DNA of 64,000 nucleotides. Source: Nonomuraea sp. SBT364. GTDB taxonomy: Bacteria; Actinomycetota; Actinomycetes; Streptosporangiales; Streptosporangiaceae. Below the pieces are notes generated by a model that saw only the letters and a program-made list of their open reading frames with translations, ran no database searches and was not told where the DNA came from. Below are positions 50,138 through 58,260 of this stretch, piece after piece; within the stretch, counting starts at the first letter, position 1, and every line of letters begins with the position of its first letter. The stretch lies in the NCBI RefSeq assembly GCF_001083785.1, contig NZ_LAVL01000022.1, forward strand, positions 24,627-88,626, read 5' to 3'. The translations under genes and the position numbers were made by a program.

Positions 50138-50679
50138 ATGACCCGACGGACACCGCACAACCCCTGGGACCGCTTCTTCGACCCCGCCAAGAAGCCACAT
50201 GGACCGATATTGGTTGCCGCGGCTTCGGCACTGGACGACCTCACCGACCAGGACGATCTGGACCGGGTCGTCGCCGCGGTGCTCAGCAACGGCGTATCGC
50301 CCAACTCGCTGAACGTCGCATCACGGTCAAGTCCAGCATCTGCCCTTGCTGTCTGCGCGACTCCCGCGGCAACCTGCACCGCCGTCGGCACCGCGAGGAG
50401 CACCCGGGACTGTGCTACGTCGAAGAGCCCCACCAGGGTTCGGGCATGGTGGACCACTTGCGAGGCTGGTATCGCGACAAGAAGCTCATCGCCTTCACCC
50501 TGGAGCCCTACCACGAGGTCGACGCCGACGCCTTCCGCGCGGCCGGCCACGCTCTGGCCGAAGACGACCTCGTCATGTCCGTCTGCTCCTGCTGCGCGCT
50601 GCATTACCCAGGACAAACGCTCGCCATCATCATGCGCAAAGAAGACGGTCAGCCCATCCACCTGATCAACCACCTTTAG
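50138..50679 (+). pseudogene. Cysteine-rich hypothetical protein, frameshifted
   Basis: Begins at ATG 50138: MTRRTPHNPWDRFFDPAKKP, then ALDDLTDQDDLDRVVAAVLS, NGVSPNSL. Coding then continues in another frame from about 50315: AERRITVKSSICPCCLRDSR, LCYVEEPHQGSGMVDHLRGW, LEPYHEVDADAFRAAGHALA, SVCSCCALHYPGQTLAIIMR, to TAG 50677-50679. Cys pairs (CPCC, CSCC) with histidines suggest metal binding. I recognise no family. It lies 30 bases behind the integrase tail, so it was probably cargo of the same element. A second start in the shifted frame cannot be excluded. Confidence 0.5.
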
Positions 50680-51182
50680 TCCTGGCAGCGCCAGCCGGCC
50701 GCACTGGCTATCAAGCGCGCTCCGACGTCACTACTCAGGCACCTCCTACCTGGGCTAACACCGCTCACGTGTACTTGGTGACAGCTTCCTTAACGGCAGC
50801 GACGTCTGCTGGGCGGCCGCTCGCCGGGCGCGCACCACGGCGCACGCCTCCCCCGTGGCCAACGCGCTGCTACGCGCCCAAGATCTGATAGCGCCTTCGC
50901 CGGCGGCCGGCGAGCAGCATCGGGGTCGCCCAGGAAAGCGCTGCGCGCTCAGCTCGCCGAGCTGAGCAGCGGCGCGCCGGCCCAGGTCGAGGTGGCCGAA
51001 CAGGCCGCCGAGGAAGCCCGCATCACCGAACTGCAACGCCAGGCCGAGGACGGGCAGCGCGGGCTCACCGACCTCCGCCGCCAACTGCAGGAACAGCAAG
51101 CCCGGACAATCCCGATACCCGGGGGCAGGGATCTCGTCACGTGCAAGACCCGTCACCATCTCTGCTCCGGAGCCGGGACGTG
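50680..51182 (+). other. Coiled-coil coding fragment in otherwise gene-free sequence
   Basis: About 50930-51110 on the plus strand reads ALRAQLAELSSGAPAQVEVA, EQAAEEARITELQRQAEDGQ, LTDLRRQLQEQQAR, a clear heptad-like coiled coil. It has no start nearby; a frame change separates it from RTTAHASPVANALLRAQDLI upstream. Both look like parts of one decayed gene of unknown family. The remaining sequence shows nothing. Confidence 0.35.
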
Positions 51183-52391
51183 TCAGGTCCGGTCCCCGGT
51201 CCAGGCCGCTTCGAGGATCGCGGTCAGGCTGGCGGTGTCGGTCGGGCCTGGATGGTTCTGGATCAAGCGGGTGACGCCACTGGCCATCTCCGCGAAGCGC
51301 GGGAGATCGGCGCGTGCCACACCGATGTCCGCCAAGGTGGTAGGGATGCCGATGTCGGCAAGGAGCCCGTCGAGCCAGGTGAGGAAGGTATCTGCGGCCT
51401 CGGCATCCGAGGCGTCGGTCACGTCGAGCCCGCACACCCCGGCGAGGATGGCCAACCGGTCGCCGATGGCGTCCCTGGCCGCGTCCAGCGCGTAGGGCAG
51501 CAGCAGCCCGACGCCCAGGCCGTGCGGCGTGTGGGTGGCTGCGCCGATGGGGTACTGGAGGGCGTGCGGAGCCGCGTTGCCTGCGTGCGAGAATGCGAGC
51601 CCGGCCAGCATGGACCCATAGGACATGTCCGCGCGCGCGTCCTTGTCGCCTCCGTCCCTGACGACATGGGGCAAGCTGCGGGCGATCCGCTCCGCGGCCA
51701 GGAGCGCGTAGTGATCGGTGATCGGGTTGCGGCCGAGGAAGACCTGCTCCACCGGGTCGCGCGGTCCGTGGGCCCGGGGTTGCGCGGTGTAGCTCTCCAC
51801 CGCGTGACAAAACGCGTCGATGCCGGAGTGGGCAGTGACGGTCGCGGGGCAGGTGTAGGTGAGCTCTGGGTCGACGATGGCGAAGTCGGGCACGATGTGG
51901 ACGCTGGAGACCCCCACCTTCAGCTCGCGGTCCGGGTCGGTCAGCACCGAGACGGGCGTGAGCTCGGAGCCGGTGCCTGATGTCGTCGGGACCGCGACGA
52001 GAGGAATCGTCGGCCCCGGCACCTTCGACTCGCCGTAGAAGTCGCGCGGCGTCCCGCCGTGGCGCCGGATGACGCCGACGATCTTGGCGAGGTCGATCAC
52101 CGTGCCACCCCCGATGGCGAGGATTACGTCGGCGTCCACCTCTGCGGCGACCGAGACGGCCAGGGCGACATCGGCGAGTGGCACGTCCGGAGTCGCGTCG
52201 GCGAACACCCCGGCGACCGCGACCTTCTCCCGCACGGCGGCCACGATCTCCGCCACGGCCGGCTGCCCCAGAACAACCCGGTCGGTCACGATGAGTACTC
52301 GCGAGCCGCACTCGGCCACCACTCGTGGGATGTTCTGCGCGACCCCTTCGCCCACTATCAGCTGGCGTGGCCCGCGGACGGTCTCAAGCAT
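51183..52391 (-). CDS. Iron-containing (group III) alcohol dehydrogenase / maleylacetate reductase-like
   Basis: 402 residues. NAD-binding half: LIVTDRVVLGQPAVAEIV, VDADVILAIGGGTVIDLAKI (the G-G-G-S/T motif) and VAVPTTSGTGSELTPVSVLT. Metal-binding half: SGIDAFCHAVESYTA and AGNAAPHALQYPIGAATHTP, HGLGVGLLLPY, giving the Asp/His/His/His set of Fe-ADHs. Length fits. Members reduce maleylacetate or oxidise alcohols, lactaldehyde or hydroxybutyrate; next to a succinate-semialdehyde dehydrogenase, a 4-hydroxybutyrate-type dehydrogenase is attractive but unproven. RBS GAGAGG. It is the last recognisable gene of the leftward catabolic cluster. Confidence 0.9.
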   Translation of the reverse strand: MLETVRGPRQLIVGEGVAQNIPRVVAECGSRVLIVTDRVVLGQPAVAEIVAAVREKVAVAGVFADATPDVPLADVALAVSVAAEVDADVILAIGGGTVIDLAKIVGVIRRHGGTPRDFYGESKVPGPTIPLVAVPTTSGTGSELTPVSVLTDPDRELKVGVSSVHIVPDFAIVDPELTYTCPATVTAHSGIDAFCHAVESYTAQPRAHGPRDPVEQVFLGRNPITDHYALLAAERIARSLPHVVRDGGDKDARADMSYGSMLAGLAFSHAGNAAPHALQYPIGAATHTPHGLGVGLLLPYALDAARDAIGDRLAILAGVCGLDVTDASDAEAADTFLTWLDGLLADIGIPTTLADIGVARADLPRFAEMASGVTRLIQNHPGPTDTASLTAILEAAWTGDRT

Positions 52392-52711
52392 GTCGGTGCC
52401 TCTCTGGAACGTCGGCGGTGATTTGCTGGGTGGACGTCCAGGTCACCGGCGAGACCGGGACCGGGTCGGCAAGGTCGGCTGCCGGGTGGCGCAGGCGCGC
52501 GCCGGGCTCCCAGGCTCGGTCGTGCCCGGACGCCCTCGGGTCCACCTCGATGAAGACGGCGCCCTTGGTGGGCAGGTCAGGCGGGTCGTTGCCTTTGGGA
52601 CCGCCGACTGGGCTGATCACTCCATCCACCGCCGCGGCCGCTTCCGTGGCGCGCACACCGGCGGATTCGTGCCGACCATGGCCCTGGTCCCGCCCCACGG
52701 GTGGAGGCCGG
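52392..52711. other. 320-base gap inside the catabolic cluster
   Basis: A minus-strand frame runs through it (AVDGVISPVGGPKGNDPPDL, KGAVFIEVDPRAS) but has no plausible start or ribosome site. It could be the end of a deleted gene, as the composition is coding-like; I cannot assign it. Confidence 0.3.
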
Positions 52712-54172
52712 TCATGGTAGGTCGATGGCCGCGTAGGTGACGTCGAGGTACTCAAGGATGCCCTCGTGCGACCCCTCCTTGCCGATCCCGGACTGCTTCA
52801 CGCCTCCGAACGGAGCTGACGGGTCCGAGATCAGACCGCGGTTGATGCCGACCATCCCCGTCTCCAGCCCCTCGGCGAACCGGAGCGCCCGCTGGAGGTC
52901 ACGGGTGAAGACGTATCCGACCAGGCCGTGCTCGGTGTCGTTGGCCTTCGCCAGCACCTCGTCGTCGGACGTGAACGAGATGATCGGCGCCACCGGGCCG
53001 AAGATCTCCGCCTCCAGCATCCGCGCGTCTTCGGGCACGTCGACGAGGACCGTAGGCGGGTAGAAGTGGCCCGGCCCATCCGGACGCTCGCCGCCCACCA
53101 AGACACGGGCGCCGCGATCGACCGCGTCGGCGACGAGCTCGTCGATCTTGGTGACCGAGGCCTCGTCGATCAACGCCCCGACGTCCACGCCGTCGTCGAG
53201 GCCATGGCCCACCGAGAGCGCGCCCATCCGCTTGGCGAAGCGCGCCGTGAACTCCTCGCGCACCGGTTCCTCGACGTAGATCCGGTTGGCCGCGATGCAG
53301 GACTCCCCGATGTTGCGCATCTTGGCCACCATGGCACCGTCGAGCGCGACGTCCAGGTCCGCGTCGGCGCACACGATCAAGGCCGCGTTGCCGCCCAGTT
53401 CCATGGAGGTGCGCAGCACGTTGTCCGCCGCCTGTCGTAGCAGCACGCGCCCGACCTCGGTCGACCCGGTGAACGAGAGCTTGCGGGTCCGACGGTCGGC
53501 CAGCAGTGCTGAGACCACCTCGCCGGCACGCGTGGTTGTCACGACGTTGACGACGCCCGGGGGAACGCCGACCTCCTCCATGAGGCGGGCCAGGAACAGC
53601 ATGGTGAGTGGCGTCTGGGCTGCCGGTTTGGTGATCGTCGTGCAGCCCGCCGCGAGCGCAGGAGCGATCTTGCGGGCACCCATGGCCAACGGAAAGTTCC
53701 AGGGCGTCACGAAGACGCACGGTCCGACCGGCTTCGGCACGGTGAGGATGCGATATCCACCGGCGGGTGCGGTGTTGTAGCGCCCCCCGACGCGCACCGC
53801 CTCCTCGGCGAACCAACGGAAGAACTCGGCGCCGTAAGCCACCTCTCCCCGAGCCTCGGCGAGCGGCTTGCCCATCTCCAGCGTTATCAGCCGGGCGACC
53901 TCCTCGGATCGCTCGGTCAGTGCCCGGTACGTCGCGGTCAGCAACTCTGATCGTTTTCGCGGCGGGGTCGCCGCCCAGTCCGCCATTGCCTTGCTCGCCA
54001 CGTCCAGAGCGGCGAGCCCGTCAACGACGCCGGCGTCCGCCACCTCGGCGATGGTCTCGCCGGTGGCCGGGTCCTCGACGACGAAGGTGGCTCCGCCGGC
54101 GGCGTCGCGCCAGGCGTCGCCGATCCGGAGCCGCCGGTGCTCGGGGGCCAGGACGTTCATCGGGTCACTCAT
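52712..54172 (-). CDS. NAD(P)-dependent succinate-semialdehyde dehydrogenase-type aldehyde dehydrogenase
   Basis: 486 residues of the GabD branch. VFVTPWNFPLAMGARKIAPA is the N-terminal nucleotide-binding motif, LSFTGSTEVGRVLLRQAADN the cofactor loop, TSMELGGNAALIVCADADLD the general-base Glu region, and MRNIGESCIAANRIYVEEPV carries the nucleophile Cys. FGGVKQSGIGKEGSHEGILE and LDVTYAAIDLP end it as in GabD. Start at ATG 54170-54172 (AGGAGG upstream); the upstream ATG at 54196 lacks one. It would oxidise a short semialdehyde to the acid, feeding succinate into the citric acid cycle. Confidence 0.92.
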   Translation of the reverse strand: MSDPMNVLAPEHRRLRIGDAWRDAAGGATFVVEDPATGETIAEVADAGVVDGLAALDVASKAMADWAATPPRKRSELLTATYRALTERSEEVARLITLEMGKPLAEARGEVAYGAEFFRWFAEEAVRVGGRYNTAPAGGYRILTVPKPVGPCVFVTPWNFPLAMGARKIAPALAAGCTTITKPAAQTPLTMLFLARLMEEVGVPPGVVNVVTTTRAGEVVSALLADRRTRKLSFTGSTEVGRVLLRQAADNVLRTSMELGGNAALIVCADADLDVALDGAMVAKMRNIGESCIAANRIYVEEPVREEFTARFAKRMGALSVGHGLDDGVDVGALIDEASVTKIDELVADAVDRGARVLVGGERPDGPGHFYPPTVLVDVPEDARMLEAEIFGPVAPIISFTSDDEVLAKANDTEHGLVGYVFTRDLQRALRFAEGLETGMVGINRGLISDPSAPFGGVKQSGIGKEGSHEGILEYLDVTYAAIDLP

Positions 54173-54255
54173 GGCGTCGCCTCCTGTGATGTTCATGGTG
54201 ATGTCCAGCGTGACCTCAGCGATCGGGCGCGTGTTGACGTAGCCGCCCTGCGCTG

Positions 54256-55332
54256 TTACCTCCCGGCCTCGGACAGCGCCAGCCCGGTGCCCGCATCGAA
54301 CAGGTGCGCACGATCCAGGTCGACCGTGACATGCAGCCGCTCACCAGGTGTACCGGTGACGGTGGGTCGTGCCTTGACCTTGAGGATCTCCGTCCCCACT
54401 CGGACGTCGACCACCGTTCGGTCACCGAGCGGCTCAAGGCCGTAGAGCTCACCCGACAACGACGCGTCCCCACGCTGCTCGACGGACAGGTCCTCCGAGC
54501 GCAGGCCCAGCAGCAGCGGACGGCCGTCCTCGGCCGTGGTCCAACGGGGCCGCGGCAGCGTCCAGCCTTCCGCCCCGATCAGACGATCTCCCTCTGCGTG
54601 GCAGGCGAGCAGGCTGATCGGCGGGCTCCCGACGAAGCCCGCGACCCACTGGTTGGCCGGACGCTCGTACACCTCGGTCGGCGTACCGACCTGTTGCACC
54701 TTCCCCTCCTTGAGGACCGCGACCTGGTCGGCCATGGACAAGGCCTCGACCTGGTCGTTGGTCACGTAGACGAAGGTTCCCCCGAGGCTTCGGTGGATGC
54801 GGGTGAGCTCGGTGCGCATCTCGACGCGGAGCTTGAGGTCGAGGTTCGTCAGCGGCTCGTCCATGAGAAACGCGCGCGGGCTACGGACCAGCGCCCGTGC
54901 CAGGGCGACACGCTGCATCTCGCCGCCCGACAACTGCGCGGGACGGCGCTGCAGCAGACGTTCGATGTGCAGCAGGCTCGACATCCGCTCGACGGCAGCG
55001 GCGATCTCGCTCGAAGAGCAGCGGCGTGCCCGCAGCGGCGAAGCGATGTTCTCGTACGCCGTGCGTCGCGGGTAGAGGGCGTAGCTCTGGAAGACCATGG
55101 CCAGGTCGCGTGCGGCGGGGGTGTCACCGGTCGCGTCCCTCCCGTCCAGATGCACCGATCCGGCGTCGAGCTTGTCAAGGCCGGCGATGGCTCGCAGGGT
55201 CGTCGTCTTGCCTGCCCCGGAGGGCCCGAGCACGACGAAGAACGAGCCGTCCGGCACGTCCAGCGTCACCCCGTCCAGGGCCTGGACTTTGCCGAAGGAC
55301 TTGCGCAGCCCGTGCACTGCCACGGTTCCCAT
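54256..55332 (-). CDS. Sugar/polyol-type ABC importer ATPase A (H-loop His replaced by Asn)
   Basis: 358 residues of the MalK/UgpC group. Walker A GPSGAGKT (36-43), signature LSGGEMQ (134-140), Walker B AFLMDEP with Glu159. The switch position, YVTHDQ in the family, reads YVTNDQ (Asn192), so this site probably hydrolyses ATP poorly. C-terminal TOBE domain (residues about 240-350) as in regulated MalK proteins. It follows ATPase B with a TGATG overlap. Two different MalK-like subunits in one operon also occur in the rhizobial glycerol importer GlpSTPQV. Confidence 0.93.
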   Translation of the reverse strand: MGTVAVHGLRKSFGKVQALDGVTLDVPDGSFFVVLGPSGAGKTTTLRAIAGLDKLDAGSVHLDGRDATGDTPAARDLAMVFQSYALYPRRTAYENIASPLRARRCSSSEIAAAVERMSSLLHIERLLQRRPAQLSGGEMQRVALARALVRSPRAFLMDEPLTNLDLKLRVEMRTELTRIHRSLGGTFVYVTNDQVEALSMADQVAVLKEGKVQQVGTPTEVYERPANQWVAGFVGSPPISLLACHAEGDRLIGAEGWTLPRPRWTTAEDGRPLLLGLRSEDLSVEQRGDASLSGELYGLEPLGDRTVVDVRVGTEILKVKARPTVTGTPGERLHVTVDLDRAHLFDAGTGLALSEAGR

Positions 55333-56399
55333 CAGGCCACCAGTTCTTCCGTGCTCACGTCGTAGACCGCCGGGGTCCCACCGGCGTGCCGCAGCCCGAC
55401 CGGTGCGTCAGCGGTGAAACGGACAGTCGGTGGCATCCGGACCCGTACGTCGCGCCGGCCGCCGTGGTCGACCACGTAGATGATCTCGTCGCCCAGCCAC
55501 TCCGCCGAGATCACGCGGGCCGGGACCGAGCGTTCCGCCCCTGGTTCTGTGACTTCGAGTGCCTCCGGCCGGACGCCTGCCACCAGGCGACGGTCGCGCG
55601 GCAGGTTCGGCGGTGGCGTGAGGACCAGTCCGCTGTGACTGCGCAGCTGCCCGTCGGCCACCTCCACCTCGATCAGGTTCATCGGCGGGGAGCCGATGAA
55701 CGCGGCGCAGAAAAGACTCGCCGGACGGTCGTAGACTTCCAGCGGCGTGCCGATCTGCTCGACGCGGCCCTTGTTGAGGATGGCGATTCTGTGACCGAGC
55801 GACATCGCCTCGACCTGGTCGTGGGTGACGTAGACCATCGTCGTCCCCAGCTCCCCCTGCAGGTGCTTGATCTCCGTGCGCATGTCCGCCCGCAGCTCCG
55901 CGTCCAGATTGGTGAGAGGTTCGTCCATGAGGAACGCGCGCGGTCGACGCACCAGGGCGCGGGCGAGCGCGACGCGCTGCTGCTCCCCGCCGGACAGCCG
56001 GTGCGGTCGCCGGTCCAGGAGCGGGCCGAGCCGCATCAGCCGGGCGGCCTCGTCGACCCGCTCGTGCACCTCCGGCTTGGGCAGTCCCTCGGCCCGCAGC
56101 GGGAACGCCAGGTTGTCGCGGGTTTTCAGATGCGGGTAGAGAGCGTAGAACTGGAACACCATGGCGATGTCGCGCTCGGCGGGCGGCAGGTCGTTGACCA
56201 GCGTGTCGCCGATGCGGATGTCGCCCGTCGTCTGTCTCTCCAGGCCGGCTATGGCCCGCAGCGTGGTCGTCTTGCCGCAACCCGAAGGGCCGAGCATCAC
56301 GAACAGCTCGCCGTCGCCGATGGACAGGTCCACGTGATCAACTGCGACCGTGCCGTCCGGGTAGCGCTTGTGCAGGGCGGTCACCTCGATGCCCGCCAT
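55332..56399 (-). CDS. Sugar/polyol-type ABC importer ATPase B (canonical)
   Basis: 355 residues. Walker A GPSGCGKT, signature LSGGEQQRVALARALV, Walker B AFLMDEP, and an intact H-loop YVTHDQVEAMS (His193), so all catalytic elements are present. TOBE domains at the C-terminus (ARVISAEWLGDEIIYVVDHG). Start at ATG 56397-56399, overlapping the TGA of the permease gene. It probably forms a heterodimer with ATPase A, contributing the active site composed of its own Walker and H-loop residues. Confidence 0.94.
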   Translation of the reverse strand: MAGIEVTALHKRYPDGTVAVDHVDLSIGDGELFVMLGPSGCGKTTTLRAIAGLERQTTGDIRIGDTLVNDLPPAERDIAMVFQFYALYPHLKTRDNLAFPLRAEGLPKPEVHERVDEAARLMRLGPLLDRRPHRLSGGEQQRVALARALVRRPRAFLMDEPLTNLDAELRADMRTEIKHLQGELGTTMVYVTHDQVEAMSLGHRIAILNKGRVEQIGTPLEVYDRPASLFCAAFIGSPPMNLIEVEVADGQLRSHSGLVLTPPPNLPRDRRLVAGVRPEALEVTEPGAERSVPARVISAEWLGDEIIYVVDHGGRRDVRVRMPPTVRFTADAPVGLRHAGGTPAVYDVSTEELVA

Positions 56400-57310
56400 C
56401 AGCGTCGCACCGCCCCGAGCGTCACACCGGCGACGAGGTGCCTGCGCACCAGGTAGGCGAAGGCGAGCACCGGTAGGGCGAACACCACGGAGGCGGCGGC
56501 CACGAGACCCCAGTCCACGGTGGTTCCACCGATGAGGCCGGCGATGGCGGGTGGGGCCGTACGCACGTTGTCGCTGGAGGTGAGGAAGATGGCGAACACG
56601 AACTCGTTCCACGAGAAGATGAGTGCGAAGACCGCCGTCGCGGCGATGCCGGGCAGGAGCAGGGGAAGGGTGAATTTCCAGAACGCCTGCAAGCGGGTGT
56701 AGCCGTCGAGCATGGCGGCATCCTCGTACTCGGCGGGCACCTCGTCGACGAACCCCTTCATCATCCAGATCGTGAACGGGACGTTGAACGCGGCATAGAT
56801 GAGGATCAGGCCGAGCTTGGTGTCGATGAGTCCGACTTGGCGGTACATGAGGAAGATCGGGATCACGACCACCACGGGCGGCATGAAGCGGGTGGACAGG
56901 ATGAAGAACAGCTGGTCCTTCTTGGCCTTCATGGCGAAGCGTGAGTAGGCCCAGGCCGCCGGGACCCCCAGCACCGTGGCCAGCACCGTGGAGACCCCGG
57001 CGACCACGACGGAGTTGAGGAACGAGACGGACAAAGCCGAGCGACCGCCGCCGGAGGCGGCGAACACGTCCCTGAAATGGTCCATGGTGACCTTGAAGTC
57101 GAAGAACTTGGCCGGGATGGCGTAGACGTCCCGGTTCTCCTTGATGGACGTCTCGATCATCCACAGCGCGGGGAAGAGCATCACGACGGCCAGCACGGCC
57201 AGCAGCGCGACCTCCAGCACGGCGCGGCCCCGGCCGCCACCGCGGCGTGCGGGGCGCGTGTGATCCCGGGCAGGACCTGTGGACACGGCCTCGTCGATGG
57301 AGCCGGCCAT
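56399..57310 (-). CDS. ABC importer permease, MalG type
   Basis: 303 residues, six transmembrane helices. First helix LEVALLAVLAVVMLFPALWM, then the EAA loop EVPAEYEDAAMLDGYTRLQA and FTLPLLLPGIAATAVFALIF that contacts an ATPase. Typical carbohydrate-uptake subfamily (CUT1). It begins with ATG 57308-57310 overlapping the TGA of the upstream permease gene (TGATG). Confidence 0.93.
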   Translation of the reverse strand: MAGSIDEAVSTGPARDHTRPARRGGGRGRAVLEVALLAVLAVVMLFPALWMIETSIKENRDVYAIPAKFFDFKVTMDHFRDVFAASGGGRSALSVSFLNSVVVAGVSTVLATVLGVPAAWAYSRFAMKAKKDQLFFILSTRFMPPVVVVIPIFLMYRQVGLIDTKLGLILIYAAFNVPFTIWMMKGFVDEVPAEYEDAAMLDGYTRLQAFWKFTLPLLLPGIAATAVFALIFSWNEFVFAIFLTSSDNVRTAPPAIAGLIGGTTVDWGLVAAASVVFALPVLAFAYLVRRHLVAGVTLGAVRR

Positions 57311-58260
57311 CAGTCCTCCTTCAGCTTGTTCAGGTAGCGCAGGTAAAGCTGCGTGAGGACGATGACTACGAGGACCATGAGGATCCCGTACGCCGAGGCG
57401 GTTCCGGTGTTGAAGCCCAGGAACGCGACCTTGTAGACGTGGAACGACAACGTCTCGGTGGAGACGCCCGGACCTCCGCTGGTGAGGATGTAGACGAGGT
57501 CGAACAGCCGGAATGCCTCGATGGCCCTGAACAACACGGCGATGAGGAGCAGCGGCCACACCAGCGGAAGAGTGATGGTGCGGAACCGGAACCACTCGGA
57601 CGCCCGGTCGATCGAGGCGGCCTCGTACAAGTACTTCGGGACCGCGGTGAGGCCCGCGAGTGCGATGAGCATGATGAACGGCGTCCATTGCCAGGTGTCG
57701 ACCACGATCAGGGAAATCAATGCCGTTCGCTGCTGGGTGAGCCACTCCACCTGCCCCAGGCCGAGCGAGCCGAGCATGCTGTTGATCACGCCGAATTGCG
57801 CGTCGAGCATGAATCGCCAGAACAGCCCGACCACGACCGGCGACAGCATCATCGGAACCAGGAACAGAGTGGTCAGCAGGCCGCGTCCGTGCGTGCGCCG
57901 TGAGATCAGGTAGGCGATGGTGAAACCGAGCACGGTCTGCAGGGTGACCGCGCCGATCACGTAGAGCAACGTCGTATAGGTCCTCAGGTGGACCTGCGGC
58001 GAAGCCAGGATGGCGGTGTAGTTCCCGAACCCGATGAAATGGGCGGGCCCCCCGCGGGTGGCCGAGTAGTCGGTGAACGACAGGTACAACGCCCACAGCA
58101 ACGGGAACACCGACATCGCGAGCAACAGCAGCAATGCTGGGGAGATGAAGGCCACGGTGAGCCAGCGGTCGCTCAAGCGGTGGGACCGGCCCGGTGCAGG
58201 CGGCGTCGCAGCCGCCACCTGCCCGGGATGGTCGGTCGTCAGAGGGGCGGAGTTGCTCAC
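57310..58260 (-). CDS. ABC importer permease, MalF type
   Basis: 316 residues. Helix one SDRWLTVAFISPALLLLLAM is followed by the cytoplasmic EAA motif (VPKYLYEAASIDRASEWFRF, ITLPLVWPLLLIAVLFRAIE). Six transmembrane segments and no large periplasmic P2 loop, as in CUT1 glycerol/polyol/glycerol-3-phosphate systems. It starts in the last bases of the binding-protein gene (overlap 58257-58260). The EAA sequences differ from those of the second permease, so each may prefer a different ATPase. Confidence 0.93.
   Translation of the reverse strand: MSNSAPLTTDHPGQVAAATPPAPGRSHRLSDRWLTVAFISPALLLLLAMSVFPLLWALYLSFTDYSATRGGPAHFIGFGNYTAILASPQVHLRTYTTLLYVIGAVTLQTVLGFTIAYLISRRTHGRGLLTTLFLVPMMLSPVVVGLFWRFMLDAQFGVINSMLGSLGLGQVEWLTQQRTALISLIVVDTWQWTPFIMLIALAGLTAVPKYLYEAASIDRASEWFRFRTITLPLVWPLLLIAVLFRAIEAFRLFDLVYILTSGGPGVSTETLSFHVYKVAFLGFNTGTASAYGILMVLVVIVLTQLYLRYLNKLKED

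Noticed and set aside
51141..51980. 279-codon plus-strand frame opposite the Fe-ADH gene
   Set aside because: Gly/Val/Arg-rich antisense shadow without motif.
55332..57164. Single 610-codon frame covering ATPase B and upstream permease region
   Set aside because: The family start (ATG 56399) and overlap with the permease stop show that it is a normal 355-residue ATPase; the extension is out of frame with the permease.
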